A stretch of DNA of 64,000 bases from CAWBAT01 sp963810905 (GCA_963810905.1 CAWEPG010000011.1:372001-436000); one strand, 5' to 3'. Shown: positions 46,747 to 56,158, counted from the stretch's first letter. Translations and numbers: made by a program. Notes: generated from the sequence alone by a model not told the origin.

Positions 46747-47669
46747 GTTGCCTTTTTACGAATGTGAACGTCCACGGCGACTGCCAACACAATGATCGTT
46801 CCAGTCGCGATTCGTTGAGCTTCGTAAGATTGACCGGCCAAAACAAGCAAATTACTCAGGATCCCCAGCAAAACAACACCCACTATCGTTTTACCAATCC
46901 CTCCTGAACCGCCGAATAGGCTGGTGCCTCCAATGACCACTGCCGCGATCGCCTCGAGCTCGTATCCTTCCCCGGCATCCGGGGCGGCGACACCCAACCG
47001 TGACACCAGGACGACCCCAGCCAAGGCTGCGCAGACGCCAGATGCCAAGTATCCCCAAACTCGGATTCTACGTGTTGGCAAGCCGGAAAAATAGGCAGCC
47101 CGTTGGTTGCTTCCAATTGCAAAAAAAGATAACCCTAGTCTCGTGTAATGAAGTACAAGGTGAGACAGCAGAGCCAAGCCAAGAAAGATAATCCCGGGCG
47201 CCGGGACACCGAAGAGATGGCTCCGACCGATCAGGAGAAACCTCGGGTTTTGATTATACTGGATAAACCCCGCTGTAAAGAGGTTTGCGGCAGCATACAA
47301 GAGGTATCGAGTTCCGAGGGTCACGATTAATGGATTAATTGAAAACCAACTGACGAGAGCTCCATTGACACATCCTCCGAGGACGCCAATTGAAAGAGGG
47401 ACCAGCATAGCCAGAATTAGTCCTTGTTGAGCGAAATGAATCGCCAGGACTCCGGAAACGGCGAGCATGGCGCCAACTGAAAGATCAAATCCTCCTGAAA
47501 TGATCAACACCGTCATTCCACAGGCAATGATCCCATTAATGGATACCTGCCTTAATAAATTGGTCAGGTTTCCAATCCCGAAGAATGCAGGGGCTAGAAA
47601 TTCTATGATCACCAGACCGACAATAACGACCACGAGCACCAAAAAACGGGCTTTCTTCCATTCCTGCAA
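46743..47669 (-). CDS. Sugar ABC transporter permease (RbsC-like), first copy
   Basis: 308 residues, multi-pass membrane protein of the BPD_transp_2 family. It has GMTVLIISGGFDLSVGAMLAVSGVL and YELEAIAAVVIGGTSLFGGSGGIGKTIVGVVLLG, with helices spread over the whole length. The start is TTG at 47669, behind GAGG at a seven-base spacing. First gene of the four-gene minus-strand transporter operon. Confidence 0.92.
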   Translation of the reverse strand: MQEWKKARFLVLVVVIVGLVIIEFLAPAFFGIGNLTNLLRQVSINGIIACGMTVLIISGGFDLSVGAMLAVSGVLAIHFAQQGLILAMLVPLSIGVLGGCVNGALVSWFSINPLIVTLGTRYLLYAAANLFTAGFIQYNQNPRFLLIGRSHLFGVPAPGIIFLGLALLSHLVLHYTRLGLSFFAIGSNQRAAYFSGLPTRRIRVWGYLASGVCAALAGVVLVSRLGVAAPDAGEGYELEAIAAVVIGGTSLFGGSGGIGKTIVGVVLLGILSNLLVLAGQSYEAQRIATGTIIVLAVAVDVHIRKKAT

Positions 47670-48013
47670 GGATTTTCCTCGGACAATCGTTTTGGGGAAA
47701 TTTGTAGAATTGTTCAGTAAAACGGCAGCTTATATTCCTCAAAATCCAATCGTTTGTCTAATGATTCTAATGAGGGTAGGGCTGGCTCATCCTCTTCGGT
47801 CGGATCAGATCGTCCTTCAGCCTTTAGAACTCGGTCCTCCACCCCGAAAGGGACCATTTGAGGGCGGAGTTCTACGATGCTGCAAATTTCATACCGTGAT
47901 TCCGGCCTCATATAACTCAGCCCTCTAAGTTCTGTAAATACTCCTTTGATTCGGCTTAGGGCTATCCTAGAATCATGCGGGCTATTACAGTTCTTCTACC
48001 AAAAGGGAGCCTA
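47670..48013. promoter_or_regulatory. Divergent promoter region of transporter and cyclase-family operons
   Basis: A 344-base gap between the minus-strand transporter genes and the plus-strand cyclase/dehydrogenase pair. It should carry both promoters, so a shared regulator is plausible. Neither a regulator gene nor a clear operator was found. Confidence 0.4.
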
Positions 48014-48670
48014 ATGTCATCGCGTTACATTGATTTGAGCTACAACCTTGAAGAATCAACTCCAGTCTATCCTGGCTACCCTCCATTTCGAACCCGCATT
48101 TTGGAAACTGCGAACGACGATTCTAGCAGCAAAAGAACCTTGAATAGCAGTGGCATCGAACTGGGGTTGCATTGTGGAACTCACATGGATTCTCCGTTTC
48201 ATTTCTTCAAAAATGGCCACACGATCGAACAGATTCCTTTGAGCCAATGCATCGGACTGACTCTTCTCATAAACCTTTCAACATTACTGCCTGATGGCAC
48301 CATTGAGAAAAAAAACCTCGACAGCCATGAACACTCTCTTCGATCCTTGCGAAAGGTGGTGTTGTGGACAGGGTGGAACCGGCATTGGGGGGATAAGATT
48401 TACTTCGAACAACACCCGGTCTTGACCGGTGAGGCCGCGCAATACCTGGTTCGCTGCGGAGTTCACTTATTGGGAGTCGACCTGCCCTCTGTCGATCGCC
48501 CTCCTTTTGAAGCACACCTGGAACTCTTGGGGCACAATGTGGTCATCCTGGAAAACTTGACCCGTCTGGAAACGATTCCCTCTGATGTATTTCAACTGAT
48601 GGTCATTCCTTTAAAACTCAGTGGACGGGAAGCATCCCCTGTCCGCGCAATTGCGATGGAGGTTAATTGA
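48014..48670 (+). CDS. Cyclase-family (KynB-like) metal hydrolase
   Basis: 218 residues of the cyclase/kynurenine formamidase-like family. The metal motif L-H-C-G-T-H-x-D-S-P-F-H lies in ELGLHCGTHMDSPFHFF, the second shell in LLGVDLPSVDRPP, and it opens YIDLSYNLEESTPVYPGYPPF. Cytoplasmic; members hydrolyse formamides, lactones or ring amides. ATG 48014 has AAGGGAG upstream. Its stop overlaps the next start in TGATG, so the two are coupled. The substrate is unknown; pairing with a sugar transporter suggests a lactone or amide from sugar breakdown. Confidence 0.85.
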   Translation: MSSRYIDLSYNLEESTPVYPGYPPFRTRILETANDDSSSKRTLNSSGIELGLHCGTHMDSPFHFFKNGHTIEQIPLSQCIGLTLLINLSTLLPDGTIEKKNLDSHEHSLRSLRKVVLWTGWNRHWGDKIYFEQHPVLTGEAAQYLVRCGVHLLGVDLPSVDRPPFEAHLELLGHNVVILENLTRLETIPSDVFQLMVIPLKLSGREASPVRAIAMEVN

Positions 48671-49647
48671 TGCCAATTTTCCCAGCCGGGGTCTTAAGAC
48701 AATTTACCGGCCAGATCTTTCATGAAGCCGGATCAGATGTAAACGAGGCCAACCGTGTTGCCGCTTCCCTCGTGGAGGCAAATCTTGTGGGGCACGACTC
48801 TCACGGAGTACTCAGAATCCCTGAATATGTGCGATGGATGGAGCAAAAGCTCGTTACTTTAGGAGCCCATGTGACCGTTGTTTACGAAACCGATACCTTG
48901 GCCATCATCGATGGAGGATGGGGATTTGGTCAGGTCATCGGGGAAGAGGCGATGAACCTTGCTATTCAGAAAGCAGAACAGACGGGGATTGGGATTGTTT
49001 CTGTCCGGCAGAGTTGCCACCTGGGTCGAGTCGGAGAATATCCTCAGATGGCCGCCAATAAAGGAATGGCGGCTTTGCTATTTGTGAATACTCATGGGGG
49101 AGGCAAATTGGTGGCTCCCTGGGGAGGCAGAGAACGAAGACTATCAGCTAATCCCATAGCCGCTGCCATCCCCAGGAAGGACAGCTGGCCTATCCTGCTG
49201 GATCTCTCGACCTGTTCCATTGCGGAAGGCAAAGTGCGCACGATGCTCAATAAGAAAATACCTGTTCCGCCGGGTAATATCATCGACTCCAATGGAAACC
49301 CCACGACAGACCCCGCCACGTTCTATGGACCACCCGAAGGAGCCTTGCTTCCGTTTGGCGGTCATAAGGGCTTTGCCTTGGGGCTGGTCACCGATATTCT
49401 GGCAGGGGCCTTATCTGGCGCTGGATGCAGTCGGAAGGACGCCAATCGGGTGGGCAATGCTTTTCTAGGGATTGTGTTCCAGATTGAGCGATTCCGACCG
49501 GATTCCGCATTCTATTTCGATGTTGAAGGGCTCATCGAATTTGTCAAAAGCAGCGCTTTGGCGCCAGGGTTTGATTCCATCTTGATTCCCGGGGAACCGG
49601 AGGCCAAGGAAAAAGCCAGACGGCAAGAAGCAGGGCGTCCCGATTGA
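48670..49647 (+). CDS. Ldh2/malate-lactate dehydrogenase-family oxidoreductase
   Basis: 325 residues of the NAD(P)-dependent LDH2/MDH2 (YlbC/ComC/YbiC-like) family, which oxidises 2-hydroxy acids. Visible are VASLVEANLVGHDSHGVLRIPEYV, the catalytic histidine-rich IVSVRQSCHLGRVGEYP, LLFVNTHGGGKLVAPWGGRERRLSANPIAAAIP and FGGHKGFALGLVTDILAGALSG. The start ATG 48670 has GGAGG upstream and overlaps the stop of the cyclase-family gene. Family members include the (R)-sulfolactate dehydrogenase ComC. The true substrate is not evident. Confidence 0.88.
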   Translation: MPIFPAGVLRQFTGQIFHEAGSDVNEANRVAASLVEANLVGHDSHGVLRIPEYVRWMEQKLVTLGAHVTVVYETDTLAIIDGGWGFGQVIGEEAMNLAIQKAEQTGIGIVSVRQSCHLGRVGEYPQMAANKGMAALLFVNTHGGGKLVAPWGGRERRLSANPIAAAIPRKDSWPILLDLSTCSIAEGKVRTMLNKKIPVPPGNIIDSNGNPTTDPATFYGPPEGALLPFGGHKGFALGLVTDILAGALSGAGCSRKDANRVGNAFLGIVFQIERFRPDSAFYFDVEGLIEFVKSSALAPGFDSILIPGEPEAKEKARRQEAGRPD

Positions 49648-49836
49648 TGACGAGACGTGGAGACAAATCGGCGAAGTCGCTCACAACTATGGAGTGCAAC
49701 TTCCCCATTGACCGTCAGAACGGATCAAGCGGAGAGTGTGAAGAACTTGTGGTGCTTTGGTAGGGACAGGCCTCCTGGCCTATCTATTTCTGGGACCAGG
49801 GATCCCGGCTACAACGGCAGGCGTGGAAGCCCATCG

Positions 49837-51460
49837 CTACTTTGGACTCACAACTCCAATCGTTGGCGCAAAGCTGTCCTGGTAAATCTGCGAATCCACC
49901 CGAGCATCAATCAAAGTCGTCGACGAAGAGACCATCGCCTGCTGCAATTCTTTCTCCAGCGTGTCGGGATCTTCTACATGCACACCGTGGAGGCCACAGG
50001 CTCTGGCAATAGCAGCAAAATCCACGGTTGAAAAGTCGAGACCGTAATCCGGCATGCCTCGAGATTTTTGGCGAGATTTCATGGTGCCAAGAGCCTGGTC
50101 ATTGAGGATCACCAGAGGAACTACCACTCCAGTACGTCTGAAAACTTCCAACTCACCAAGTCTCATCAGGAGACTCCCATCAGCACCAATCCCGATCATG
50201 GGTCGCTTTCGTTCTGCCAACCGGGCCCCAAGAATCGCTGGCAACATGAGCCCCATGGTGCGACCGCCAGAAGTCCCGTAGTAGGTGTCTGGACGTTCAA
50301 CAGGCCAAAGGTGCTCGAGCATACAAATAAAGGCACCTGTTTCCGAAAAAAGAATCCCTTCGGGTGGAAGAACTCTCCGCACAATTTCAATGACATCCTG
50401 AGCCGCCAGGCGAGCTTGTCCGGGCCGTTTGAAGTAAAGCAAAATGTCACGGCGCAATAACTGGATCTCCTCCACTGGAAACCCCTGTTGTTTGAGATCT
50501 CCCATAGCCCGTAATGCTTTTTTTAGGTCGCCGTCAATTCGCAATTCGGGGTGGACCGAGAGGGCGAGTATACTCCGATCGAGCGGACAACTCACAGACA
50601 GGCAAGTTTGCTTTCCAAGGAATATGGGTCATCATGGCATCGGCACCTACCACGATTACGCCATCGGCCTTGACCATCACTTTTGACTCGATAAGGTTGG
50701 GGTTAAAAGAACCGACCAGCACTCCTGCCCAGCGACGATGCTGTTCCGGAAAAACCCCGCGGGCATCCATAGTTACGAGAACCACCGCCTCTAAAGACTC
50801 GACCAGTTTGCGGAGCTCTTCAGTGGCGCCAGCCCGAATCACATCTGCGCCGGCAACAACCACGAGTCGTTTTTTAGTCTGGAAAAAAGCCCGAACCAAT
50901 GCGATCTGGGCGGAATCCGGAGAAGATGGGGAAGGAATGGGTGTTGCGGGTAATGGGGCATTCCAAGGCGTTTGACTGAGATCTGCAGGGATGTTCAGGA
51001 GAGAGGGGCCAGGTCTTCCCTCCGTTGAATGAAAAACAGCCGCTTGAATTTGAGCAACCACTTCTTGGTTCGAGACAGTGGCTGCATACTTGCATATTTC
51101 CTTATAGCAACTGAATTGGTTACAGTATTGGACTGATGGATGAGCTGCCATCGATGTTGGAACAGTTTCGCACACTGCCACGACGGGAACTCTTTCAAAA
51201 TGCGCATTGATGATACCCCCCAACAGATTTCCCGCACCCACCCCTCTCACTGAGAGCGCCAGACCCGCAGTCTGCTTTAACACTCCGTAGTAAGCAGCCA
51301 TAATCGCTGCCGAAGATTCGTGGCTCGTCGATACAAAGTCAACTCCAAACCTACGGCCCGCGTCCATCATATCCAGCGGGAAACCGCCGCCTGGAAGGCC
51401 GAAGAAATGACGTAATCCACGCGCATGGGCATCCGCGATGATGAGTTCAGCAACTGTCAT
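49837..51460 (-). pseudogene. Acetolactate-synthase-like TPP enzyme, one frameshift
   Basis: Two frames give the N-plus-middle and C-terminal parts of a thiamine-diphosphate 2-oxoacid enzyme of about 540 residues. The first (from ATG 51460) has the PYR-like domain (AELIIADAHARGLRHFFGLPGGG, the glutamate in STSHESSAAIMAAYYG) and the central domain. The second has GTSGGRTMGLMLPAILGARLAER and the TPP motif GIGADGSLLM through VILNDQALGTM. The join lies near 50550, where an indel after SEYT changes to LSVHPELRIDGD. It could be read as two subunits like ComD/ComE, but the break is inside a domain, so a frameshift is likelier. The gene is convergent to the Ldh2 gene. Reaction (decarboxylase or synthase) is unknown. 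Confidence 0.78.
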
Positions 51461-51516
51461 CGTGGGTTTAATCTCCTGTTCAAATCACCTGACACCCTTT
51501 GGCGAAAGGTCCTCAG

Positions 51517-51993
51517 TCAGTGAGCAATGTCACATTCCAGCCTGCCTATGAGTTCCTTTCCTTTGGAAATGAATTCAGGGAGAGCGGCTTCCACCGCTGG
51601 GGTCAATTTTCCCCCCAGTTCAAACAGATTTTCTACTTCTATGGCAAGGATGTACAGTTTTTCAGGAAAGTGGATCCCCAGCCTTTGGGCCAGTTGGAGG
51701 AGTTCAGGAATCCCGGCGGAGTGAGGCGAAAGGATGAACGTATCAGAAAAATCTTGCGTACAAAACTCCAAGACGGTTCCGGGGGGATGCCGGCCGGTTA
51801 ATATAGCATCGAGGAGAAGGACTCGTTCATATCCCTCCAGAACGTCCAACAGAGACAAACCGGATTCAGAACATTCAATGACATCGACCTGGGACTGCAG
51901 TTCTTCTCGCAGAGCTCGGGCGGCCTTAATTCCCACACCATCGTCACTCAGGAGCTCGTTCCCTAGTCCCAACACGAGAGTTCTCGGTGTCAT
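51517..51993 (-). CDS. [NiFe]-hydrogenase maturation protease
   Basis: 158 residues of the HycI/HyaD/FrcD family, which cut the C-terminal peptide off the hydrogenase large subunit after nickel insertion. The start TLVLGLGNELLSDDGVGIKAARAL carries the metal-binding Glu and Asp residues, and LSPHSAGIPELLQLAQRLG carries the third ligand His. ATG 51993 has GGGAGG upstream; a longer start lacks support. Last gene of the hydrogenase operon, 318 bases behind the large-subunit gene. Confidence 0.9.
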   Translation of the reverse strand: MTPRTLVLGLGNELLSDDGVGIKAARALREELQSQVDVIECSESGLSLLDVLEGYERVLLLDAILTGRHPPGTVLEFCTQDFSDTFILSPHSAGIPELLQLAQRLGIHFPEKLYILAIEVENLFELGGKLTPAVEAALPEFISKGKELIGRLECDIAH

Positions 51994-52311
51994 CTTCGTA
52001 CCTCCCATTTCTAGTAAAGGCACACATTCCGCCCTACTTTTTACCTGCACAATCGAAATCCCGAGGGCCGAATGCTCCCTTCCCGGTTGAATCTGGGGCC
52101 TTGAACCTTACAGGTCTTCTCTTTGCTTCCGGAACTTGTACCAAGTCGCACACACACAGATGCATCGAGTCGAGCTCACCCGGCCTGCTGTCTGGTGAAC
52201 GACTCCTTCCCGTTGGGAGAGGGGTCGGAGGAGTGAACCGGGACTGTGTTTCCAGGGTCTTCCACAACCATACGAATGCGTCTTGATATTTCTCAATGAG
52301 ATTCGTCTCTG
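51994..52311. other. Gap inside the hydrogenase operon
   Basis: A 318-base gap between mvhA and the protease gene. It holds an imperfect hairpin around TTCCCGTTGGGAGAGG (52207-52222), of the kind repeated between genes in this genome. No gene is seen. Confidence 0.35.
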
Positions 52312-53862
52312 CTAATTCCTCGAAACCTTTCCGTCTGCATCTCTTTGCAAGAGACTCAATGTTTCACCCTTTCGATCACGCAAACGAACAATGAGCGGCA
52401 TGTTTCCTGGTAAAGAATGAGTGGCACAAGCATGGCAAGGGTCATAGGCCCGAAAAGCCATCTCGATTCGATTGAGCAGTCCCTCAGAGACTTCGCCGTG
52501 ATGAATGACCCCTTTGGCTGCTTTTTCAACGCTCATGGCCATTCGAGCAGAATTATTCTGGGTTGCGACGATCAAGTTGGCTTTTCGGATAACTCCATTT
52601 TCGTCGGTCTCATAATGATGGAAGAGTGTGCCGCGAGGAGCCTCGACAACACCAATGCCCGAGGTGGGAGTCATGGTGGGGATCACTCGAATGTCTTTGC
52701 TCGTGATTCCACGATCATTGAGCAGCTCTTCCATTCTTTCTGCTGCATAAATCATCTCGACAATCCTTGCCCAATGATTTGCCAATGTGTGATGTACCGG
52801 TTTGCATCCTAATGTAGCAAACAATTCCTCATACGCTTGTTGCGCTCTTGGGGTAGCCATGCCCGCGGATGCATTTAATCTTGCTAACGGGGCTACGCAA
52901 TAGATCCCGCTTTCCTTCCCATCGGAAAAGCCATGCCAACCGACGGATTTCAGATAACAAAACTTTACATAGCTCCAGGTTTCGACGCGTTCCGCGATCT
53001 GATTCAAATAGTCTTGCGCTCGAAACTTGGCAAACTCCGCGCCTTGCGGGTCTACAACTCTTAGCTTTCCATCGTAAAAATTCACCCGGTTGGATTCGTC
53101 CACTTGGCCCATGTAGTACGTGCTGTGAGTATAGATATCGGAAGTAATGAGGTTCAAATAATCTTTGTTCTTTAAGACAAGGTCTCTAAAAACCTGCAGC
53201 GTGAAGAGGGCAAATTCCACACCGTCTTTCGCGAGCTGCTGGAATCGAGGAAGTTCATCGGAAGTGATCCCCTTGGCGACTCCGCCCGGCAAGCCAAGAA
53301 CCGGATGAATCACTTTCCCGCCGATGGAGGAAATCAGTTCACGTAATCGACGTCGCATACTGATGACCCTTTTGCCTGTTTCCAGCCCTACTTTGTCAAT
53401 GACCCCCAGTACATTTCTGAGTTCGGGAGGAGCATCAGGGCCGACGATGAAATCCGGCCCACCCAGCAAATATACGTGCAGAGCATGGTCTTCCAACATA
53501 AATGTACTATAAACAAGCTCTCGTATTTTCTTAGCCGCAGGAGGAGGTTCGACCTTATAAAGATCGTCCAGAGCTTTGGTAGCCGCCATGTGATGAGCCG
53601 TCGGACAAACCCCACAGATACGACTTGTGATCTGTGGCATCTCTTCAGCCGGACGCCCGATGCTGAACACCTCAAAACCTCGAAGTTCCGGTACTTGAAA
53701 GTAGGCCTTCTCTACCTCGCCTTGATCGTCCAAAAAGATATCGATCTTCCCATGTCCTTCTAGCCGCGTAATCGGGTCAATCGTGATTCGGCGAGTTTGC
53801 ATGTAGCTCACATTTGCCTTTTTCTGGGCTTCGCTCCAAACATTGCGAATATTCTCATCCAT
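52312..53862 (-). CDS. mvhA: [NiFe]-hydrogenase large subunit (MvhA type, group 3)
   Basis: 516 residues, the nickel-binding catalytic subunit. The N-terminal L1 motif is RICGVCPTAHH (Cys83, Cys86) and the C-terminal L2 motif is DPCHACATH (Cys476, Cys479, His482), so all four nickel-iron ligands are kept. Thirty-four residues follow His482 and begin SLPGNMPLIV; they are the expected substrate of the encoded maturation protease. The start ATG 53862 has GGAGG eight bases upstream. With MvhG, MvhD and HdrABC it forms the group 3c type, which couples H2 oxidation to reduction of ferredoxin and a second acceptor by flavin-based bifurcation. Cytoplasmic. Confidence 0.95.
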   Translation of the reverse strand: MDENIRNVWSEAQKKANVSYMQTRRITIDPITRLEGHGKIDIFLDDQGEVEKAYFQVPELRGFEVFSIGRPAEEMPQITSRICGVCPTAHHMAATKALDDLYKVEPPPAAKKIRELVYSTFMLEDHALHVYLLGGPDFIVGPDAPPELRNVLGVIDKVGLETGKRVISMRRRLRELISSIGGKVIHPVLGLPGGVAKGITSDELPRFQQLAKDGVEFALFTLQVFRDLVLKNKDYLNLITSDIYTHSTYYMGQVDESNRVNFYDGKLRVVDPQGAEFAKFRAQDYLNQIAERVETWSYVKFCYLKSVGWHGFSDGKESGIYCVAPLARLNASAGMATPRAQQAYEELFATLGCKPVHHTLANHWARIVEMIYAAERMEELLNDRGITSKDIRVIPTMTPTSGIGVVEAPRGTLFHHYETDENGVIRKANLIVATQNNSARMAMSVEKAAKGVIHHGEVSEGLLNRIEMAFRAYDPCHACATHSLPGNMPLIVRLRDRKGETLSLLQRDADGKVSRN

Positions 53863-53940
53863 AATCTTTACCTCCAGCCCCTTCCGATTGTGTTCTAAAT
53901 CATCCCTGCGCTTTTTCCGCAGTCCGTCAAACCTTACTCT

Positions 53941-54936
53941 TCAACGGATGAACTTCTCTTCACCTTCGAATCCAGCCATTTTGCCTCTAAGTATAGATTT
54001 GGCCAAACCATAGCGATAGAAACTCCCCACTAGATCCGGGATGCCGGCGAGAATCTCGTCAATTTCATTCTCATCTTTCGATTCAACAGAGGAGGCCAGA
54101 CTCGAAAGCATTTTGGCCCCTTGGTCTCGGACCCGTGAGGTAGGGCCAAAACAGCCCGTGCATGGCATGTTTCCCTGAATGCACAACCCTTCACATCCGC
54201 CTCGAGTTGCAGGGCCCATGCATAAAATCCCTTGTGCCAGCAAACATTTGTCCGCATCAATCATGATTTCATGCGGTCGCTTGAAACGAGAGAAATGCAA
54301 GTCCGTGGGCTTCGAGGACTTTCGCGGACACTCTTCACAAAGGGCAACGTTTGGCGCTAAAACAGTTCCTTTGGGTGGCAAATCGCTAGAAAGAAGAGTA
54401 GTCAAGGCTTGCTTAATTAACTTGACTGTTGGAGGACAGCCCGGGAGAAAATAATCTACTTCGACTATTTGGTCCAAAGAACGAACGAGCGTGTGGAACC
54501 GGGGAAGTGTCGCGCTAAAGCCGTTGTCTCTAGTTTCCCTTTGGGGAATCACCTTGGATTCGTTCACCACAGAAGGGGATTGTTGATACACGTACTCCAG
54601 AATTTGTTCCTTCCCAAATTGATTTGCCAGACTGGGGATGCCTCCCAATTGAGCACAGGATCCGTAGGCAACGAGGATCTTGCTCTTGCGACGCAGCAGC
54701 CGGGCCATTTCTTCCTGTTCTGATGTTCGGATACTGCCATTGACCAAGGCCGCCAGGATGGAGGAATCGGGCATCCCTTCAATATCCCGTTTCTTGAAGT
54801 CCATGGCCACTGGCCAGAGAACGATCTCTATGGCTCCGACCACGTCGAGAAGGTCTTCAGCGAGATCAACGATGGACTCCTCACAACCTCCACAGGAAGA
54901 GCACCAGTAAAATGCAACTTTGGGCTTTTCATACAT
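53941..54936 (-). CDS. mvhG: [NiFe]-hydrogenase small subunit (MvhG type)
   Basis: 331 residues. It shows FYWCSSCGGCEESIVDL, the proximal cluster site of hydrogenase small subunits, followed by AYGSCAQLGGIPSL, VDYFLPGCPPTVKL and a long C-terminus with further Cys (CEECPRKS, GILCMGPATRGGCEGLCIQGNMPCTGCFGPT) for the medial and distal clusters. No Tat signal is present, which fits a cytoplasmic hydrogenase. ATG 54936 has GGAGG nine bases upstream, and that site overlaps the stop of mvhD. Confidence 0.93.
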   Translation of the reverse strand: MYEKPKVAFYWCSSCGGCEESIVDLAEDLLDVVGAIEIVLWPVAMDFKKRDIEGMPDSSILAALVNGSIRTSEQEEMARLLRRKSKILVAYGSCAQLGGIPSLANQFGKEQILEYVYQQSPSVVNESKVIPQRETRDNGFSATLPRFHTLVRSLDQIVEVDYFLPGCPPTVKLIKQALTTLLSSDLPPKGTVLAPNVALCEECPRKSSKPTDLHFSRFKRPHEIMIDADKCLLAQGILCMGPATRGGCEGLCIQGNMPCTGCFGPTSRVRDQGAKMLSSLASSVESKDENEIDEILAGIPDLVGSFYRYGLAKSILRGKMAGFEGEEKFIR

Positions 54937-54942
54937 GAACAC

Positions 54943-55440
54943 TCACCTCCGTATCCTCCCAGGCACCAGGCTGTAATTCCACATCCCAGTTCTCAAATGG
55001 AGCGGCATGGCAAGAGGTCCCAACAGACGAATTTTTTCGACCAGGTCGTTGATGACGGTTTTCACTTTCTCGCCTTCAGAGGCGGAAATCCACTCCAAGC
55101 GAAGACGGTCTTCCTCAATTCCCATCTCTTTCAACAGCCGCTTCAAGAACTGAAACCGACGTAAAGTCTTATAATTTCCCTCCGCGTAATGGCAATCGCC
55201 CGGATGGCAACCACCGAGCAGCACTCCGTCGGCGCCTCGGGCAAATGCGTCCAGAATAAATTGAGGATCGACTCGCCCGGAACACATGACACGGATGACA
55301 CGTGCGTTGGGAGCATGACGAATTCTTGAGACTCCAGCCAAATCAGCGGCCGTGTAAGTACACCAGTTACAAAAAAAAGCCACGATTCGTGGTTCCCAAT
55401 CGCCCGACTTTTCAGTTTCCATCTTCGCTGTCTCATCCAT
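54943..55440 (-). CDS. mvhD: MvhD iron-sulfur subunit linking hydrogenase to HdrA
   Basis: 165 residues of the MvhD family, the small [2Fe-2S] protein that carries electrons from the hydrogenase to HdrA. Conserved cysteines are seen in VAFFCNWCTYTAADLAG, IRVMCSGRVDPQFI and LGGCHPGDCHYAEGN. The C-terminus is helical. ATG 55440 was chosen because AGGAGG lies seven bases upstream; a longer TTG start at 55473 is possible but has no site. The ribosome binding site of mvhG overlaps its stop. Confidence 0.94.
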   Translation of the reverse strand: MDETAKMETEKSGDWEPRIVAFFCNWCTYTAADLAGVSRIRHAPNARVIRVMCSGRVDPQFILDAFARGADGVLLGGCHPGDCHYAEGNYKTLRRFQFLKRLLKEMGIEEDRLRLEWISASEGEKVKTVINDLVEKIRLLGPLAMPLHLRTGMWNYSLVPGRIRR

Positions 55441-55545
55441 ATCTGGGCCTCCTATTGCCACCTTCATCGCCAAATCATGCTTGGAGTCTTTGGTTTCTCT
55501 CTCCTATCCACATCCATGGCCGACGGGCCATCGGGCTGTTCGGGG

Positions 55546-56031
55546 TCACACTTTCAGCTGCGTCCCTAATTTCGGATATTTTCCCATCGCTTTCCAGACG
55601 AACCTATGCAGACGATGGAAAAGTGCACTTTTTTCGAGGAACATATACGGGCAATATCCCGGAATTACGCCCAATCCGAGTTGTTCGCAAATTCTGAGCG
55701 TGTAAGGGCTGACCTGTGTTGGACCCGAGATCCCGTAGATCCAGACCAGTTCAATTCCCGCCGACGCACACTCCTTCACAACATAATCAGTAACTCTCCG
55801 AGTAGTCATCAACAAGGCACATTTCACCGGCACAGGGATCGCTTCGACACTCGGAAAACAATGGATCCCGTCAATTTCTGTTGCACTCGGGTTCACAGGG
55901 AACATAATATGACCCTGCGCACTCATTGCCCTGAACAGCCTTCGGCTGAAATCCTTGGGGTCCCGGGAAACTCCGACCATCGCAATCTTTTCGTGGGTAA
56001 GAAATTCTTGAATCAAAGCGTGCGTGTTCAT
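55546..56031 (-). CDS. CoA-binding-domain protein
   Basis: 161 residues with a Rossmann-type CoA_binding_2 domain (EKIAMVGVSRDPKDFSRRLFRAMSAQGHIMFPVNPSATEIDGIHCFPSVEAIP), as in YccU-like proteins. The rest is SAGIELVWIYGISGPTQVSPYTLRICEQLGLGVIPGYCPYMFLEKS and a basic tail. Such domains bind CoA or nucleotides; the function is unknown. It sits between hdrA and mvhD on the same strand, an unusual addition to a Hdr-Mvh operon. ATG 56031 has GAGG upstream; a start ten codons earlier is possible. Confidence 0.85.
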   Translation of the reverse strand: MNTHALIQEFLTHEKIAMVGVSRDPKDFSRRLFRAMSAQGHIMFPVNPSATEIDGIHCFPSVEAIPVPVKCALLMTTRRVTDYVVKECASAGIELVWIYGISGPTQVSPYTLRICEQLGLGVIPGYCPYMFLEKSALFHRLHRFVWKAMGKYPKLGTQLKV

Positions 56032-56158
56032 TGAAGCCTCGATGATATAACTTGTCCCCAATCTTGATCTCTCTGTAGTTCCTCTTCAGATTTCGTAGGG
56101 CTCAATGGTCCACGATAGGATGTGGGTCAAGCTCTGCGAGTCAGAATCTGCAATTCCC

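Noticed and set aside
49837..51460. Two separate TPP-enzyme subunits such as ComD and ComE
   Set aside because: The first frame already contains the N-terminal and central domains and its tail loses family sequence where the second frame picks it up, so a frameshift explains it better.
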